A stretch of 64,000 bases of DNA from Anaerolineae bacterium (GCA_022822545.1 JAJEBE010000032.1:142394-206393), one strand, 5' to 3'. Counted from the stretch's first letter, positions 43,001-50,432 are shown. Numbers and translations: made by a program. Notes: generated by a model not told the origin, from the letters alone.

Positions 43001-43222
43001 GGCCGCGCCAACCAGGGAACCGATACATTGCGGCGCTTGAGCGGGTTGCCATCGGTAGTGGGCTTGGGCGAGTTCCCGCCGACCGTTCAATCGTACGAGG
43101 TCTTCGAGAAGCTGTCTGGCGAGATCGGGGCGCAAATAGACAAATTCGAAGAATTGCGTCGTGCAGGAATCGCCGAACTCAACGAGGCGCTGGCGGAGCA
43201 AGGAATTGCTTATCTAGGCTAG
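40055..43222 (+). CDS. large BNR/VPS10-type beta-propeller protein
   Basis: This 1055-aa protein has at least eight BNR/Asp-box motifs (S-x-D-x-G-x-x-W, for example SKTDGGRSWRHI-like, SRDGGENWEQV, SLDGGDSWENI, SDDYGDSWNFV, STNEGHSWEPI, TKDNGETWVDI, TKDYGQSWTRI, SFDDGESWRRF) spread over residues about 20-700. These form VPS10/sortilin-type propellers. The C-terminal about 300 residues hold a beta-sandwich-like region and a helical tail. The start at 40055 gives the family-like MNLPLDNIGRWRCIGPFRGGR and no signal peptide; the 24 extra codons upstream do not look like a leader. The family includes exo-acting glycosidase-like proteins and uncharacterised ones. It is monocistronic. Confidence 0.85.
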   Translation: MNLPLDNIGRWRCIGPFRGGRVVTVAGHPTELGTFYFGACAGGVWKTEDAGQYWQCISDGFFNTASVGALAVSEADPNVIYAGTGEATIRIDVSHGDGVYKSTDGGRSWRHIGLDDTRHIGKIRVHPTDPDTVFVAALGHAFGRNQQRGVFRSRDGGENWEQVLFVSDKAGAVDLSIDVNNPRIIYAGIWECYRNFHMMSSGGEDSGIWRSLDGGDSWENISTNAGLPAGVLGKVGIAASPAQSGRVYALLEHEDGGMYRSDDYGDSWNFVARNNDIISRAWYYMHVTPDPQDADTVYVNNLRFWKSIDGGRTYQMIGTPHGDNHDLWIDPKNPKRMVQGNDGGACVSLNGGASWSTIFNQPTAQFYHVAADNRDPYFVYGTQQDNSSVAVPSRNEKSSLMWMDGFIAGSGESGYIAVKPDDDNIIFVGAIGSSPGGGNCLQRYDHGSKQLRLVTTWPEVTSGEAALDSKYRFAWTYPILFSPHDPNTLYIGGNMVFKSTNEGHSWEPISPDLTRADPATLGISGGPINREGASAEVYATVFSLAESPQVPGVIWAGSDDGLVHITKDNGETWVDITPSDLPEWSMVSMLELSPQDPAACYLAAIRYKYDDYSPYLYKTKDYGQSWTRINEGIAPEDFTRVIRCDPERPGLLYAGTETGVYISFDDGESWRRFQLNLPVAPIHDLLVKGSDLIAATHGRSFWILDDLTRLRQLGEDGQDRETLLLKPRATQRILESIDGRRLVDQPGKTYMSSTGVMAAYTHEVTAENVVERQFLDSGENLPRGVLLTYYLPEEPADAIKLRISDAQGNLLIEFSSMDEGERQKQKGKPDKSIVYLTATAGWNRFVWDMRLPMSPALDGKDPQFERMAGPTVAPGTYQLTLAVGGEMQTQVFELVKDATSSASAEDLDAQFDLLMRIYHCYAEATETINTMRRYRAQLGSLEERLTADALSSELATQAAALKEQVLQIETSIFIPDLPEGWPGRANQGTDTLRRLSGLPSVVGLGEFPPTVQSYEVFEKLSGEIGAQIDKFEELRRAGIAELNEALAEQGIAYLG

Positions 43223-43246
43223 ACGATGAATTACAGCGTGAAGCCG

Positions 43247-44653
43247 CTAGCTTAGCGCTTCGATTAGAGCGCTGCCGATCGCGAGCAGCTTCGACACGTC
43301 GGCGCTGTCTTCCAGCAAGATGACGAAGGCGGCGGTATTTCCGCTTTCCGGAGCAACATAGCCGTTGAGCCAGAGTTGGGATTCGTCGCCCGAGCGGGAC
43401 ATAGCGAGGTAGGCGCCGACCTCAACTGGCGCTTGTGACGCTCTCACATTTAGACTATCCCAAACATCGCCCAGCAGGGATCGCAGTTGGCTTGCGGCGT
43501 CTGCGTCCAGCAGGCGAAGCGATTCCGAATTGAGCGGCTGCTGGAGCCAGGTATCGGCGCCCGGTTGGCGTGTGCCCGCGTGAATCCAGGGTGTGAAGGC
43601 GACCCCGTCGTTTGCGATGGCGGAGATGATTGTGGCCAGATGCAAGGGCGTGGTGGTCTGGTCGCCTTGTCCCAGGATATCGCGCAGCGCGAGCGAAGCC
43701 GGCTCAAGCTCGGCGGTAGCGGCGGGCGGCGGGAGTTGCTCCGGCTCTGCAAAGCCTGGCAAGACGACAGAATCCGAGAAACGATAGGTCGCTATCAGTT
43801 CGTCATAGCTGGACGCGGGTTGCGTTTGCCGGTAGCTCTTGAACGGCGCCGGGCAGCCGAATCTGAGCGCTTCGGGCAGCGTGAGGTCGGCGGATGTCGG
43901 CTGGATGACGCAGTGAATCGTGGTGTCGTCGCCCAGTATGACCGGCTCGGCCGCGCCGGTAAAGCGCAAGGACAGCTCGAAATCAGCGGCGATGGCTTGC
44001 GCCAGCCACAGGGCATAGATATTGCCGCCGAGTTGGTAATTGCCTTGCAGGGCGCGGTTGAAGAAGGGATTGCCTTCGGCTTGTATCAATTCGCTCCAGT
44101 CTTCGTCAAGCCGGTTTGGATCAACGCTGGGTGTGCTGCTCAGCGCCAGAATCGCGCCGGACTCCGCGTTTATTACGATGGCCGCGCCGCTCTCGCCAGC
44201 CATCGCCTCAGCGAGCGCCTCATGAATATCCGTGTCAACGGACAGCATGATATCAGCGCCGATTTGTGGCCGCCGAAGCACCTGGCTATTGAAATAATCG
44301 GCGAGAGTTTCGAGCGGACGCGTGCCGGCCAGCGCCTCGTCGTAAGCTGCTTCCACGCCCCCAACGCCATAGCGGAGGCTGTAGTAGCCGGCAAGACTAT
44401 AGGTGGAGGGGATGAGGTATCGGCGTAGCAGCCCGGTATCGGAGGCGATCGTCTCGGCAAGAACGCGGTTGTGGCGATCGTAAATTCCGCCGCGTTGAAT
44501 GCGGGCCAGCGCTTCCACGATGCGCGGGTTGTCTTCTCGCAGCAGCAGCGTCTCAGGCCCGGCGATGGCCCAGTAGGTGGCGGCAGCGCCGACAAGGGCC
44601 AGACTGGCGAGCGTGCCGAAGAGGATATGACGGATTCGGCGAGCGGATGGCAT
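43247..44653 (-). CDS. class B penicillin-binding-protein homologue, catalytic motifs lost
   Basis: This 468-aa membrane-anchored protein has one N-terminal helix and the class B dimerisation block RGGIYDRHNRVLAETI (residues 54-69). The transpeptidase domain is recognisable by VDTDIHEALAEAM, AIVINAESGAILALSSTPSVDPN and GQGDQTTTPLHLATIISAIANDG. The active-site motifs are gone: the SxxK position reads YQLGGNIY (205-213), the SxN region FGCPAPF (265-271) and the KTG region AMSRSG (417-422). It should therefore not be an active transpeptidase. It abuts the FtsW/RodA gene, whose stop lies next to its ATG. A scaffold or allosteric-activator role for the SEDS partner is inferred. Sequencing error is unlikely, because all three motifs changed in frame. 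Confidence 0.82.
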   Translation of the reverse strand: MPSARRIRHILFGTLASLALVGAAATYWAIAGPETLLLREDNPRIVEALARIQRGGIYDRHNRVLAETIASDTGLLRRYLIPSTYSLAGYYSLRYGVGGVEAAYDEALAGTRPLETLADYFNSQVLRRPQIGADIMLSVDTDIHEALAEAMAGESGAAIVINAESGAILALSSTPSVDPNRLDEDWSELIQAEGNPFFNRALQGNYQLGGNIYALWLAQAIAADFELSLRFTGAAEPVILGDDTTIHCVIQPTSADLTLPEALRFGCPAPFKSYRQTQPASSYDELIATYRFSDSVVLPGFAEPEQLPPPAATAELEPASLALRDILGQGDQTTTPLHLATIISAIANDGVAFTPWIHAGTRQPGADTWLQQPLNSESLRLLDADAASQLRSLLGDVWDSLNVRASQAPVEVGAYLAMSRSGDESQLWLNGYVAPESGNTAAFVILLEDSADVSKLLAIGSALIEALS

Positions 44654-45970
44654 TTAGCGCGCCCCGGCGGACAAGCGAAGCAGAAGACCGATCATGATGT
44701 GGCAAGCGAGCAAGGAACTGCCGCCATAACTGACGAAGGGGAGGGTGACGCCAGTAAGCGGCAGGAGCTTCAGGACGCCGGCCATAATCATCAGCGCCTG
44801 CGCCAGCAGCGTCATGGTTATGGCGACGGCGAGCAGCTTGTGAAATGCGGCGCCGGGATGCGTCATAGCGATAGCCAGGCCGCGCCAAGCCAGTACGCCG
44901 AGACAGCTCAAGATGCCGATGACGCCGAGCAAGCCCCATTCCTCAGCGATGGCGGCGAAGACGAAATCAGAATGGACGACGGGGATGTATTCGGGAAAGC
45001 CCTGACCGACGCCGGCGCCGAAGATACCGCCGGAGGCAAATGCCATCAGGCTCTGCACGATCTGATAGGCGCGCCCATCGGCTTCGGGCCAGGGATTCAG
45101 CCAGATATCCACGCGCAATTGCACGACCGGAAATAGCTGGTAGGCGGCCAAGCCGGCCAGCAATATGAGGGTGACGCCAGCGACGAGTATTCGCTGGTCG
45201 CCGCTGCTGAAATAAAGCAGAAGCAGGAAAACAATGAAGAAGAGCATAGCTGTGCCGAGGTCGCGCTGCCAGACCAGGATCACCATCGAGAGCAGCCACA
45301 TCAGGAGAATGGGTCCGAGCAGGCGCGGCGAAGCAGGGAAACGGCTGCCGGCGTCGCTTTGCTCAGCGCGGTGGGTGGCGCTCTGTTCGGCCAGGTAGGT
45401 CGCCATAAAGGCAACCAGAATGATCTTCATCAACTCGGAGGGCTGAAAATAGATGGAGCCGATGCTAAGCCAGAGACGGGGCGCGAATTCCAGGCCGGAG
45501 GGATTGCGCCCGAGCGCGATTGTCGCGAGCAGGAGCAGAAGCGCCGCCGCCAGCAAGCTGTAACGGTAACGGCGCAGCCAGCGGAGCAGATGAGGCAAGC
45601 AGGCGGCTGCCAACATGGCGACGACGCTGATGACCAACCAGATTGCTTGCCGGTCGGCGAAGGGCGGGGCGAGCCTTTCGATCGCCACCAGCCCCCAGCC
45701 GCTCAGAAATAGGGGCAGCGCCAGCAGCAATGGGTCGTGCGCGGGCAGGCAAAGCTTCATGACCAGGGTAGCGCCGGCGGAACAGAGCAGCCAGATGGCA
45801 AAGGTTGTCCAGAGGCCTGCTTGCGTCGGCCGGTCCAGGGCGATGGCGGCCATCCCGGCGAAAACAAATGTGGTCGCTAAAGCCAGCAGAAGCCAGCGAT
45901 TGCCGGTTCCGGACGAGCCAACAACGAGGCGTACAATTGACAGTGGTTTATCGACTTCGGTGCTAGTCAA
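44654..45970 (-). CDS. FtsW/RodA/SpoVE-family (SEDS) peptidoglycan polymerase
   Basis: This 438-aa polytopic membrane protein of the SEDS family polymerises lipid II into glycan strands. Conserved marks are RLWLSIGSIYFQPSELMKIILVAF, VWQRDLGTAMLFFIVFLL, with the essential aspartate in RDLGTA, HSDFVFAAIAEEWGLLG and VTLPFVSYGGSSLLACHIMIGLLL. It sits downstream of fhaA-fhaB-mtnP and upstream of the degenerate PBP. Its start overlaps the mtnP stop by eight bases. By synteny with actinobacterial fha clusters it is closest in role to RodA. Whether it acts with the adjacent inactive PBP or with another active PBP is unknown. Confidence 0.93.
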   Translation of the reverse strand: MTSTEVDKPLSIVRLVVGSSGTGNRWLLLALATTFVFAGMAAIALDRPTQAGLWTTFAIWLLCSAGATLVMKLCLPAHDPLLLALPLFLSGWGLVAIERLAPPFADRQAIWLVISVVAMLAAACLPHLLRWLRRYRYSLLAAALLLLLATIALGRNPSGLEFAPRLWLSIGSIYFQPSELMKIILVAFMATYLAEQSATHRAEQSDAGSRFPASPRLLGPILLMWLLSMVILVWQRDLGTAMLFFIVFLLLLYFSSGDQRILVAGVTLILLAGLAAYQLFPVVQLRVDIWLNPWPEADGRAYQIVQSLMAFASGGIFGAGVGQGFPEYIPVVHSDFVFAAIAEEWGLLGVIGILSCLGVLAWRGLAIAMTHPGAAFHKLLAVAITMTLLAQALMIMAGVLKLLPLTGVTLPFVSYGGSSLLACHIMIGLLLRLSAGAR

Positions 45971-46835
45971 GATTGAGCGCTCGCGCGAGGATCGGCTTCA
46001 GCTTTGTGATGGTTTCGGAATCCTGGTAAGCGCGCCCGGTCGCGAAAGCGGTATCAAGGGCTGTGTGAGCGGGGACGACCATGTCTTCATCAATTTGCGC
46101 GATCGCCTCAGCCAGCGCCGCTTGTACGGTATCGATATTTTTCGCCAGGGTTTGGATGACCATATCCGAGGTCACCGCCGCTTCGCTTTCATGCCAACTG
46201 TCATAGTCGGTGATGTGGGCGAGGGAGGCATAATCGATCTCCGCTTCGCGGGCGAGGAAGGCTTCCGGTGCGGATGTCATGCCGATGAGATCGCAGCCCC
46301 AGGCGCGGAACAAGTGGCTTTCGGCGCGGGTGGCGAAACGCGGACCGTCTTCGACCAGGATTGTGCCTCGGCGATGTACGACGCCGCCGACCTTTTCTAC
46401 CGCGTCGCCGATGATAGCGCGCAAGTAGTCGCTCATCGGATCGGCCGTTGAGATATGAGCCACGACGCCATCCTCGAAGAAAGAACGCGCGCGAGTATGG
46501 ATGGCGTAATCGATGATCTGATCGGGAGTGATGATATGGCCGGGCGCGTAGTCTTCGCGCAGAGAGCCGGCGGCGTTGACCGCAATAATGAAGCGAACCC
46601 CGAGCATTTTGAGCGCGTAGATGTTGGCGCGGTAGGGCAGGGTCGAGGGCGAAAGGACGTGGCCTTCGCCGTGGCGCGGGACGAAGGCGACGCGTTTCCC
46701 GGCCAGGCTGCCTATGCGGATAGATCCGCTCGGCGCCCCGAAGGGAGTATCAATTTCCAGCGTCTCGACCGCCGAGATCGCGGTCATATTGTAAAGACCT
46801 GATCCGCCGATAACGGCAATTTTTGTCGCTTCCAT
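45963..46835 (-). CDS. mtnP: S-methyl-5'-thioadenosine phosphorylase
   Basis: This 290-aa purine-nucleoside-phosphorylase-family enzyme cleaves 5'-methylthioadenosine with phosphate to adenine and methylthioribose-1-phosphate in methionine salvage. IAVIGGSGLYNM opens the phosphate-binding part, VPRHGEGHVLSPSTLPYRANIYALK is the family block, and MTSAPEAFLAREAEIDYASLAHITDYD closes the site. GGAGGAA precedes the ATG. It is lodged between fhaB and the SEDS gene, which is unusual for a salvage enzyme. ahcY, the other sulfur-nucleoside enzyme of the window, lies at 61.9 kb. It could accept inosine or adenosine, but MTAP is preferred from the pattern. Confidence 0.9.
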   Translation of the reverse strand: MEATKIAVIGGSGLYNMTAISAVETLEIDTPFGAPSGSIRIGSLAGKRVAFVPRHGEGHVLSPSTLPYRANIYALKMLGVRFIIAVNAAGSLREDYAPGHIITPDQIIDYAIHTRARSFFEDGVVAHISTADPMSDYLRAIIGDAVEKVGGVVHRRGTILVEDGPRFATRAESHLFRAWGCDLIGMTSAPEAFLAREAEIDYASLAHITDYDSWHESEAAVTSDMVIQTLAKNIDTVQAALAEAIAQIDEDMVVPAHTALDTAFATGRAYQDSETITKLKPILARALNLD

Positions 46836-46895
46836 CAGCTTCCTCCGTAAACCTCACTATGCGGAAAATAATTGCGGTGGCTGCATTTCGCGCCA

Positions 46896-47330
46896 TCACG
46901 GATGAATATGGATTCTATAGCGATAGTTTCCGATGCCGATGACATCGCCGTCTGCGAGGATGGTCCGATGCTTGATTTGATCGTCGTTCAAGCGAGTGCC
47001 GTTGCGGCTTTGCCGGTCTTCCAGCCACCATTTCCCCCGTTCGAGAATGATACGAGCATGTTCCGCGCTGGCGAAATCGTCATTGACGACGATGGCGTTG
47101 CCGCCCGCGCGCCCCAGAGTGACAATCGGGCGCAGCGCCCAGCGCTCGGCATTGTCCGTTTGCTCTGGCCCTTCGCGTATGAGATAGCCGTGTTGGGCGG
47201 AGGGGGACGCCGCGCTTCGCTCAAGCTGGTTGAGATTGCGCCAGATGACGCTGAAGAGGGTCAGCAGGAAGCCGACCAGGCTCAAGCCCGCCAGCAGCCG
47301 CAAGATAAAGATTGTCGTTTCAATGCTCAC
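46896..47330 (-). CDS. membrane-anchored FHA-domain protein (FhaB-like)
   Basis: This 144-aa protein has a single N-terminal transmembrane helix (ETTIFILRLLAGLSLVGFLLTLFSVIW) and a C-terminal FHA domain (VTLGRAGGNAIVVNDDFASAEHARI, then SRNGTRLNDDQI), which binds phosphothreonine peptides. FhaB (FipA) in actinobacteria couples Ser/Thr kinase signalling to cell-wall synthesis. The start is GTG at 47330, nine bases after fhaA. A gap of 60 bases leads to mtnP. No kinase or phosphatase gene is present in the cluster, so the kinase partner must be elsewhere. Confidence 0.85.
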   Translation of the reverse strand: MSIETTIFILRLLAGLSLVGFLLTLFSVIWRNLNQLERSAASPSAQHGYLIREGPEQTDNAERWALRPIVTLGRAGGNAIVVNDDFASAEHARIILERGKWWLEDRQSRNGTRLNDDQIKHRTILADGDVIGIGNYRYRIHIHP

Positions 47331-47339
47331 GATATCGAC

Positions 47340-48113
47340 CTAGTCCGACAGCAGGATCTGCGTCGTCCCCGCGATGTCCCTTGCGCTGTTTTCATCCGAG
47401 TACACCAGGATCGTGTGACCGATCTTGATCACATCGCCGTTCTGCAGGCGATGCCCCGCAACAGCGCTGTCGTTAACGCGGGTGCCGCCGCGGCTATTGA
47501 TGTCGAAAAGGGTGTAAGCGCCGAAGCGTTTACGCAATTGCAGGTGGCGCCGTGAGATGTATGCATCGGCGATAACGATATCGTTATCGGTTTCGCGGCC
47601 GATGTTGATGACGGATTTGCCCAGGGGCACGACGCGCGCGCCATCAATAAGGAGCAGAGGATTGAGGGCATTGGCTGGTTCTTGCGGCGTCAATTTGACC
47701 GGCGGCATTGGGGCGGTTTCGCCTTGCGGCAGTGCGCTGTGTTCCGCTGTGATTCTGGCTTGGCGAGCGCTCAGCTCTTGGTTGGCCAGCAGGACGACTC
47801 GCGGTTCCACTGAGAGTTGAAAGCCGGATTCATCGCTCAGGTCGATGATTAGTTGTGCCAAACGCAGCGGGAAATGCGAATGATCAGCCTGGAATCCGGC
47901 GGCGATTTCGGGATGAAGATGAATGTGATAGCGGTCGGGCGCAATTGGTTTGCCGCTTTGGGTTGCCGGTGCAGCAGCGTTGTCTTCCATCGCCCGAAGC
48001 AGCAATATGGCGATATCGCGAGCGCTAAGGGAGCGACGAAACAGACGAGCGAAGGCGCCTTCCGTCAGGGCTTCGAGCCGGTATTCCAGCTTGTCGATGG
48101 GATTGACGCTCAT
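47340..48113 (-). CDS. FhaA-like protein with DUF3662 and FHA domain
   Basis: This 257-aa protein opens with the FhaA_N/DUF3662 domain (PIDKLEYRLEALTEGAFARLFRRSLSARDIAILLLRAME) and ends with an FHA domain (VINIGRETDNDIVIADAYISRRHLQL and SRGGTRVNDSAV), which binds phosphothreonine. The linker has Pro/Glu-rich residues. In mycobacteria FhaA binds MurJ and the regulatory kinase. Its predicted promoter gives a transcript starting at or next to the first base of the ATG. It is the first gene of the cluster fhaA-fhaB-mtnP-SEDS-PBP. Confidence 0.88.
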   Translation of the reverse strand: MSVNPIDKLEYRLEALTEGAFARLFRRSLSARDIAILLLRAMEDNAAAPATQSGKPIAPDRYHIHLHPEIAAGFQADHSHFPLRLAQLIIDLSDESGFQLSVEPRVVLLANQELSARQARITAEHSALPQGETAPMPPVKLTPQEPANALNPLLLIDGARVVPLGKSVINIGRETDNDIVIADAYISRRHLQLRKRFGAYTLFDINSRGGTRVNDSAVAGHRLQNGDVIKIGHTILVYSDENSARDIAGTTQILLSD

Positions 48114-48119
48114 GCCTGC

Positions 48120-48125
48120 ATTATA
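48120..48125 (-). promoter_or_regulatory. -10 box of fhaA implying leaderless transcription
   Basis: TATAAT on the minus strand is followed by GCAGGC and then the ATG, so the usual start site (seven bases after the -10) falls on the A of the start codon. The -35 (TTTTCC, 17-base spacer) is weak. No ribosome binding site is present. Confidence 0.45.
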
Positions 48126-48144
48126 GACGAGTCAGAATAGGGGG

Positions 48145-48216
48145 AAAAGTGAAAAGAGGCGGCGGCTGAGTATCAGAGGGGGAGCGGCGAAGCGCGATGC
48201 CGGCTGCTCCGCCGCC
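48145..48216 (-). terminator. factor-independent terminator after ppiC
   Basis: GGCGGCGG (in the transcript, from 48216) pairs with CCGCCGCC (ending 48158), with an inner GGAGC/GCTCC pairing in the loop, followed by TCTTTTCACTTTT. The stem and T-rich tail fit a rho-independent terminator, separating ppiC from the fhaA promoter just downstream. Confidence 0.6.
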
Positions 48217-48241
48217 AGAAGATTCATTCTGTTGGTTGATG

Positions 48242-49573
48242 TCAACTGCGCGGAATGTTATCGAGCCAGTTATCGTAGATCTCGAAGTTATCGCTTTGGT
48301 CTTCGCGCAGGCTGTCTTTCAGCAACTGCAGTTCTTGCTGCTTGGCCCGTTCAAGTTGTGATTCCACATCGGCGCCGCTGCGCTGTTCCTTGCTGCGAAC
48401 TTGCAATACGTGATAGCCGAACTCGCTTTCGACCGGTCCCGCAATATCACCGATCTCGGCGTCTTCTATGGCGCGGCGGAACTCGGCCACGTAATTGCCA
48501 ACGTAGGCTTCGCCGAGTTCGCCGCCGCGGGAGGCGCTGCCAGGGTCGGTGGAGATGGCACGAGCGAGCGCGGCGAAGGACTCGCCCCCGTCCAGCGCGG
48601 TTATCGCCGCCAAGGCTTTGTCTTCATCATCGACAAGGATATGACGAACATCGGCGTAGAGCAGGCTGGCGTCATCGGGGACGAGCGTGTCTGCTAAAAG
48701 CGTCTCGAGGGCGTTACGCTCGAATAGCGCGTCCAGGGTTTCGGGCGCGACGCCGTTGCGGTCAAAGTAGGCGCGGTAATCCCGCTCGTTTTCTACGAAG
48801 TTTTCACGTACTTCATCGGCGCTCAGGGTCGGTTCGACGACGGTCGGCTGCGGCGTGATGGTGGGTTCAGCCTCGTCTCCCGCTTCAGTCTCCGCCTCGG
48901 CTTCGGGTGTGGCGGTGGGGGGCGGGGTTGGCGATGGCGTCGGCGAAACGTAGGGTGTGGGCGTAATGGTTGGCTCGGGCGTGTCGGTGGGCTCGACGCC
49001 GATCAAGGCAACCTCGGTGGGATCAAAGCCGAAGTAGCGCTCAACCGCCCGGCGCAGTGCGGCATCGTCAATGCTGACATTGCGGGAAGCCGCTTCATGC
49101 GCGAGCAAACGGTCGTCGACCATGTCATTCACGACCCGCAAGCCCAGTTGATCGGGCACGTTGATTTCGTTGATCCAGGTCGCGTAAGGTTCCTGCTGCT
49201 GCAGTTGCTGAATATCCAAGCCAGCGTTCTGGATCTGATTCAACTGGAGCAGGAGTCGGTTGCGCTCAAGCAGGTATTCCTGGCGAAATTCTTGCACGGT
49301 GATGCCTTGACCGTGGACGGTGGCGACGAGTTGCCCGGGAATGATGACTTGCTCGAAGGCGAAGGCAATCGCGACCAGGATCACCAGGATGCCTACAACA
49401 GCAACGACGCCGCGTATCACCCACTTTTGCAGTTGTTCTTCTCGTTCGGCGCGGCTTTTGTATGACGCTTCCGCCTGACCTCTTGTGATGTTTTCAGCGC
49501 CGTCGCCCTTCTCCGCTTGCGTCCGGCGGCGCCGGCGTCTGGGCGCGCCGGTCGTCTGAGCCCTTTTCGACAT
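48242..49573 (-). CDS. membrane-anchored PpiC-type peptidyl-prolyl isomerase (SurA/PrsA-like)
   Basis: This 443-aa foldase has a basic cytoplasmic start, a single anchor (WVIRGVVAVVGILVILVAIAFAFEQVIIPG, about 50-80) and the SurA-like N-domain (HGQGITVQEFRQEYLL). A Thr-Pro-Glu-rich spacer of about 50 residues follows near residues 195-250. The parvulin domain is near residues 315-410: DVRHILVDDEDKALAAI, SFAALARAISTDPGSASRGGELGEA and VESEFGYHVLQVRSKE. It assists folding of exported proteins outside the membrane. The Thr-Pro spacer inserted between chaperone and isomerase is unusual. It lies downstream of rpsR and ends in a terminator. Confidence 0.88.
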   Translation of the reverse strand: MSKRAQTTGAPRRRRRRTQAEKGDGAENITRGQAEASYKSRAEREEQLQKWVIRGVVAVVGILVILVAIAFAFEQVIIPGQLVATVHGQGITVQEFRQEYLLERNRLLLQLNQIQNAGLDIQQLQQQEPYATWINEINVPDQLGLRVVNDMVDDRLLAHEAASRNVSIDDAALRRAVERYFGFDPTEVALIGVEPTDTPEPTITPTPYVSPTPSPTPPPTATPEAEAETEAGDEAEPTITPQPTVVEPTLSADEVRENFVENERDYRAYFDRNGVAPETLDALFERNALETLLADTLVPDDASLLYADVRHILVDDEDKALAAITALDGGESFAALARAISTDPGSASRGGELGEAYVGNYVAEFRRAIEDAEIGDIAGPVESEFGYHVLQVRSKEQRSGADVESQLERAKQQELQLLKDSLREDQSDNFEIYDNWLDNIPRS

Positions 49574-49649
49574 GAATGCGCAAACTCCTCAATTGATTTG
49601 CCGTTGACGCTGTCCGCGCGCCAGCCCGTGCTTTTTTTCGGGTTAGCTG

Positions 49650-49964
49650 TTAATCGGCTGCGACGTAGGGCAGTAGAGCGAGATGGCGGGCGCGCTTGAT
49701 CTCGCGCGAAAGCTGTCGCTGGCAGCGAGAGCAGTTACCGGTTTGGCGCCGCGGTTTTATCTTGCCGCTTTCGTTGATGTAGCGGAACAAAGTATCAATG
49801 TCCTTGTAATCGAAGCAGCGGCCTTTGGGGCAGTAGGTTGTCCGCCCGCGGCGTCCACGCCCTCGCCTGCGCCAGCCGCCACCGCCGCGCCTGGGACCGC
49901 GCGGTCGATCTTGTCGCGGTCTGGCGCTGCTTGCCTGTTTCGTGGTTTCGGGATTATCGCTCAC
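49650..49964 (-). CDS. rpsR: 30S ribosomal protein bS18
   Basis: This 104-aa bS18 has [57 protein letters not shown]. The CxxxxC...CxxC set suggests a zinc-binding form. The N-terminal about 40 residues are an Arg/Gly-rich extension ([21 protein letters not shown]) longer than in typical bS18 (about 75 aa). It pairs with bS6 in the 30S platform. It lies 72 bases after rpsF; ssb, usually found between them, is absent here. Confidence 0.95.
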   Translation of the reverse strand: MSDNPETTKQASSARPRQDRPRGPRRGGGGWRRRGRGRRGRTTYCPKGRCFDYKDIDTLFRYINESGKIKPRRQTGNCSRCQRQLSREIKRARHLALLPYVAAD

Positions 49965-50036
49965 GTCATTTTTCTCCGTGTTCTAGTTTCAATCAAAAAC
50001 GGGGCGGGATTTGCCAGCGGCCCTTGCCGAGCGGGT

Positions 50037-50351
50037 TCAGGCAGTGGCTTTGACTTCGCCTTCTTCCCGCACCAGCAAGTAGCGCAGGACGGCGTCAAAG
50101 AGCCTCAATTCGGTTTCCAACTCGTCGATATGGTCGGGCTGGATGGCGGCTTTGATGAAGACGTAGTGCCCGTCGCGCTGGCCGTCTATTTCGTAAGCCA
50201 AGCGCCGCCGGCCGAAGAGCTTGCGGTCGACGCTCTTGACGACGCCGTTGTCGCCGAGCTCAATATAGCTGATGACTTGGTCGATAGCCTGATTGACTTC
50301 TTCGTCTGAAGGCAAGATACGGACGATGAACGTCAGTTCGTAGTCTCTCAT
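50037..50351 (-). CDS. rpsF: 30S ribosomal protein bS6
   Basis: This 104-aa bS6 starts MRDYELTFIVRILPSDEEVNQAI and contains DRKLFGRRRLAYEIDGQRDGHYVFIKAAIQPDHIDELETELRLFDAVLRYLLVR, the complete ferredoxin-like fold and normal length. It binds bS18 as a heterodimer. The ATG follows GGGAAGGAA. It is expressed from a recognisable promoter with a structured leader resembling the S6:S18 autoregulatory motif. Confidence 0.96.
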   Translation of the reverse strand: MRDYELTFIVRILPSDEEVNQAIDQVISYIELGDNGVVKSVDRKLFGRRRLAYEIDGQRDGHYVFIKAAIQPDHIDELETELRLFDAVLRYLLVREEGEVKATA

Positions 50352-50373
50352 GAGAGTTCCTTCCCTCGGTTTG

Positions 50374-50411
50374 CAGCCCCGCCTGTCACGAATTGGCGGA
50401 GCGGAAAGCTG
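50374..50411 (-). ncRNA. candidate S6:S18 autoregulatory leader structure
   Basis: In the rpsF leader, CAGC and GCTG form an outer stem and CCGCC/GGCGG an inner stem. The 5' arm carries an asymmetric bulge TTTCCGCT containing CCG. A bulged CCG in a hairpin is the core of the known S6:S18-binding mRNA motif. The assignment is by eye; covariation is not tested. Confidence 0.4.
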
Positions 50412-50432
50412 TGATTCGGTTGTAGGGCGCGT

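Noticed and set aside
44653..44656. Frameshift explaining the loss of PBP catalytic motifs
   Set aside because: The PBP frame is continuous, with family-like sequence before and after each altered motif, so no shift is needed.
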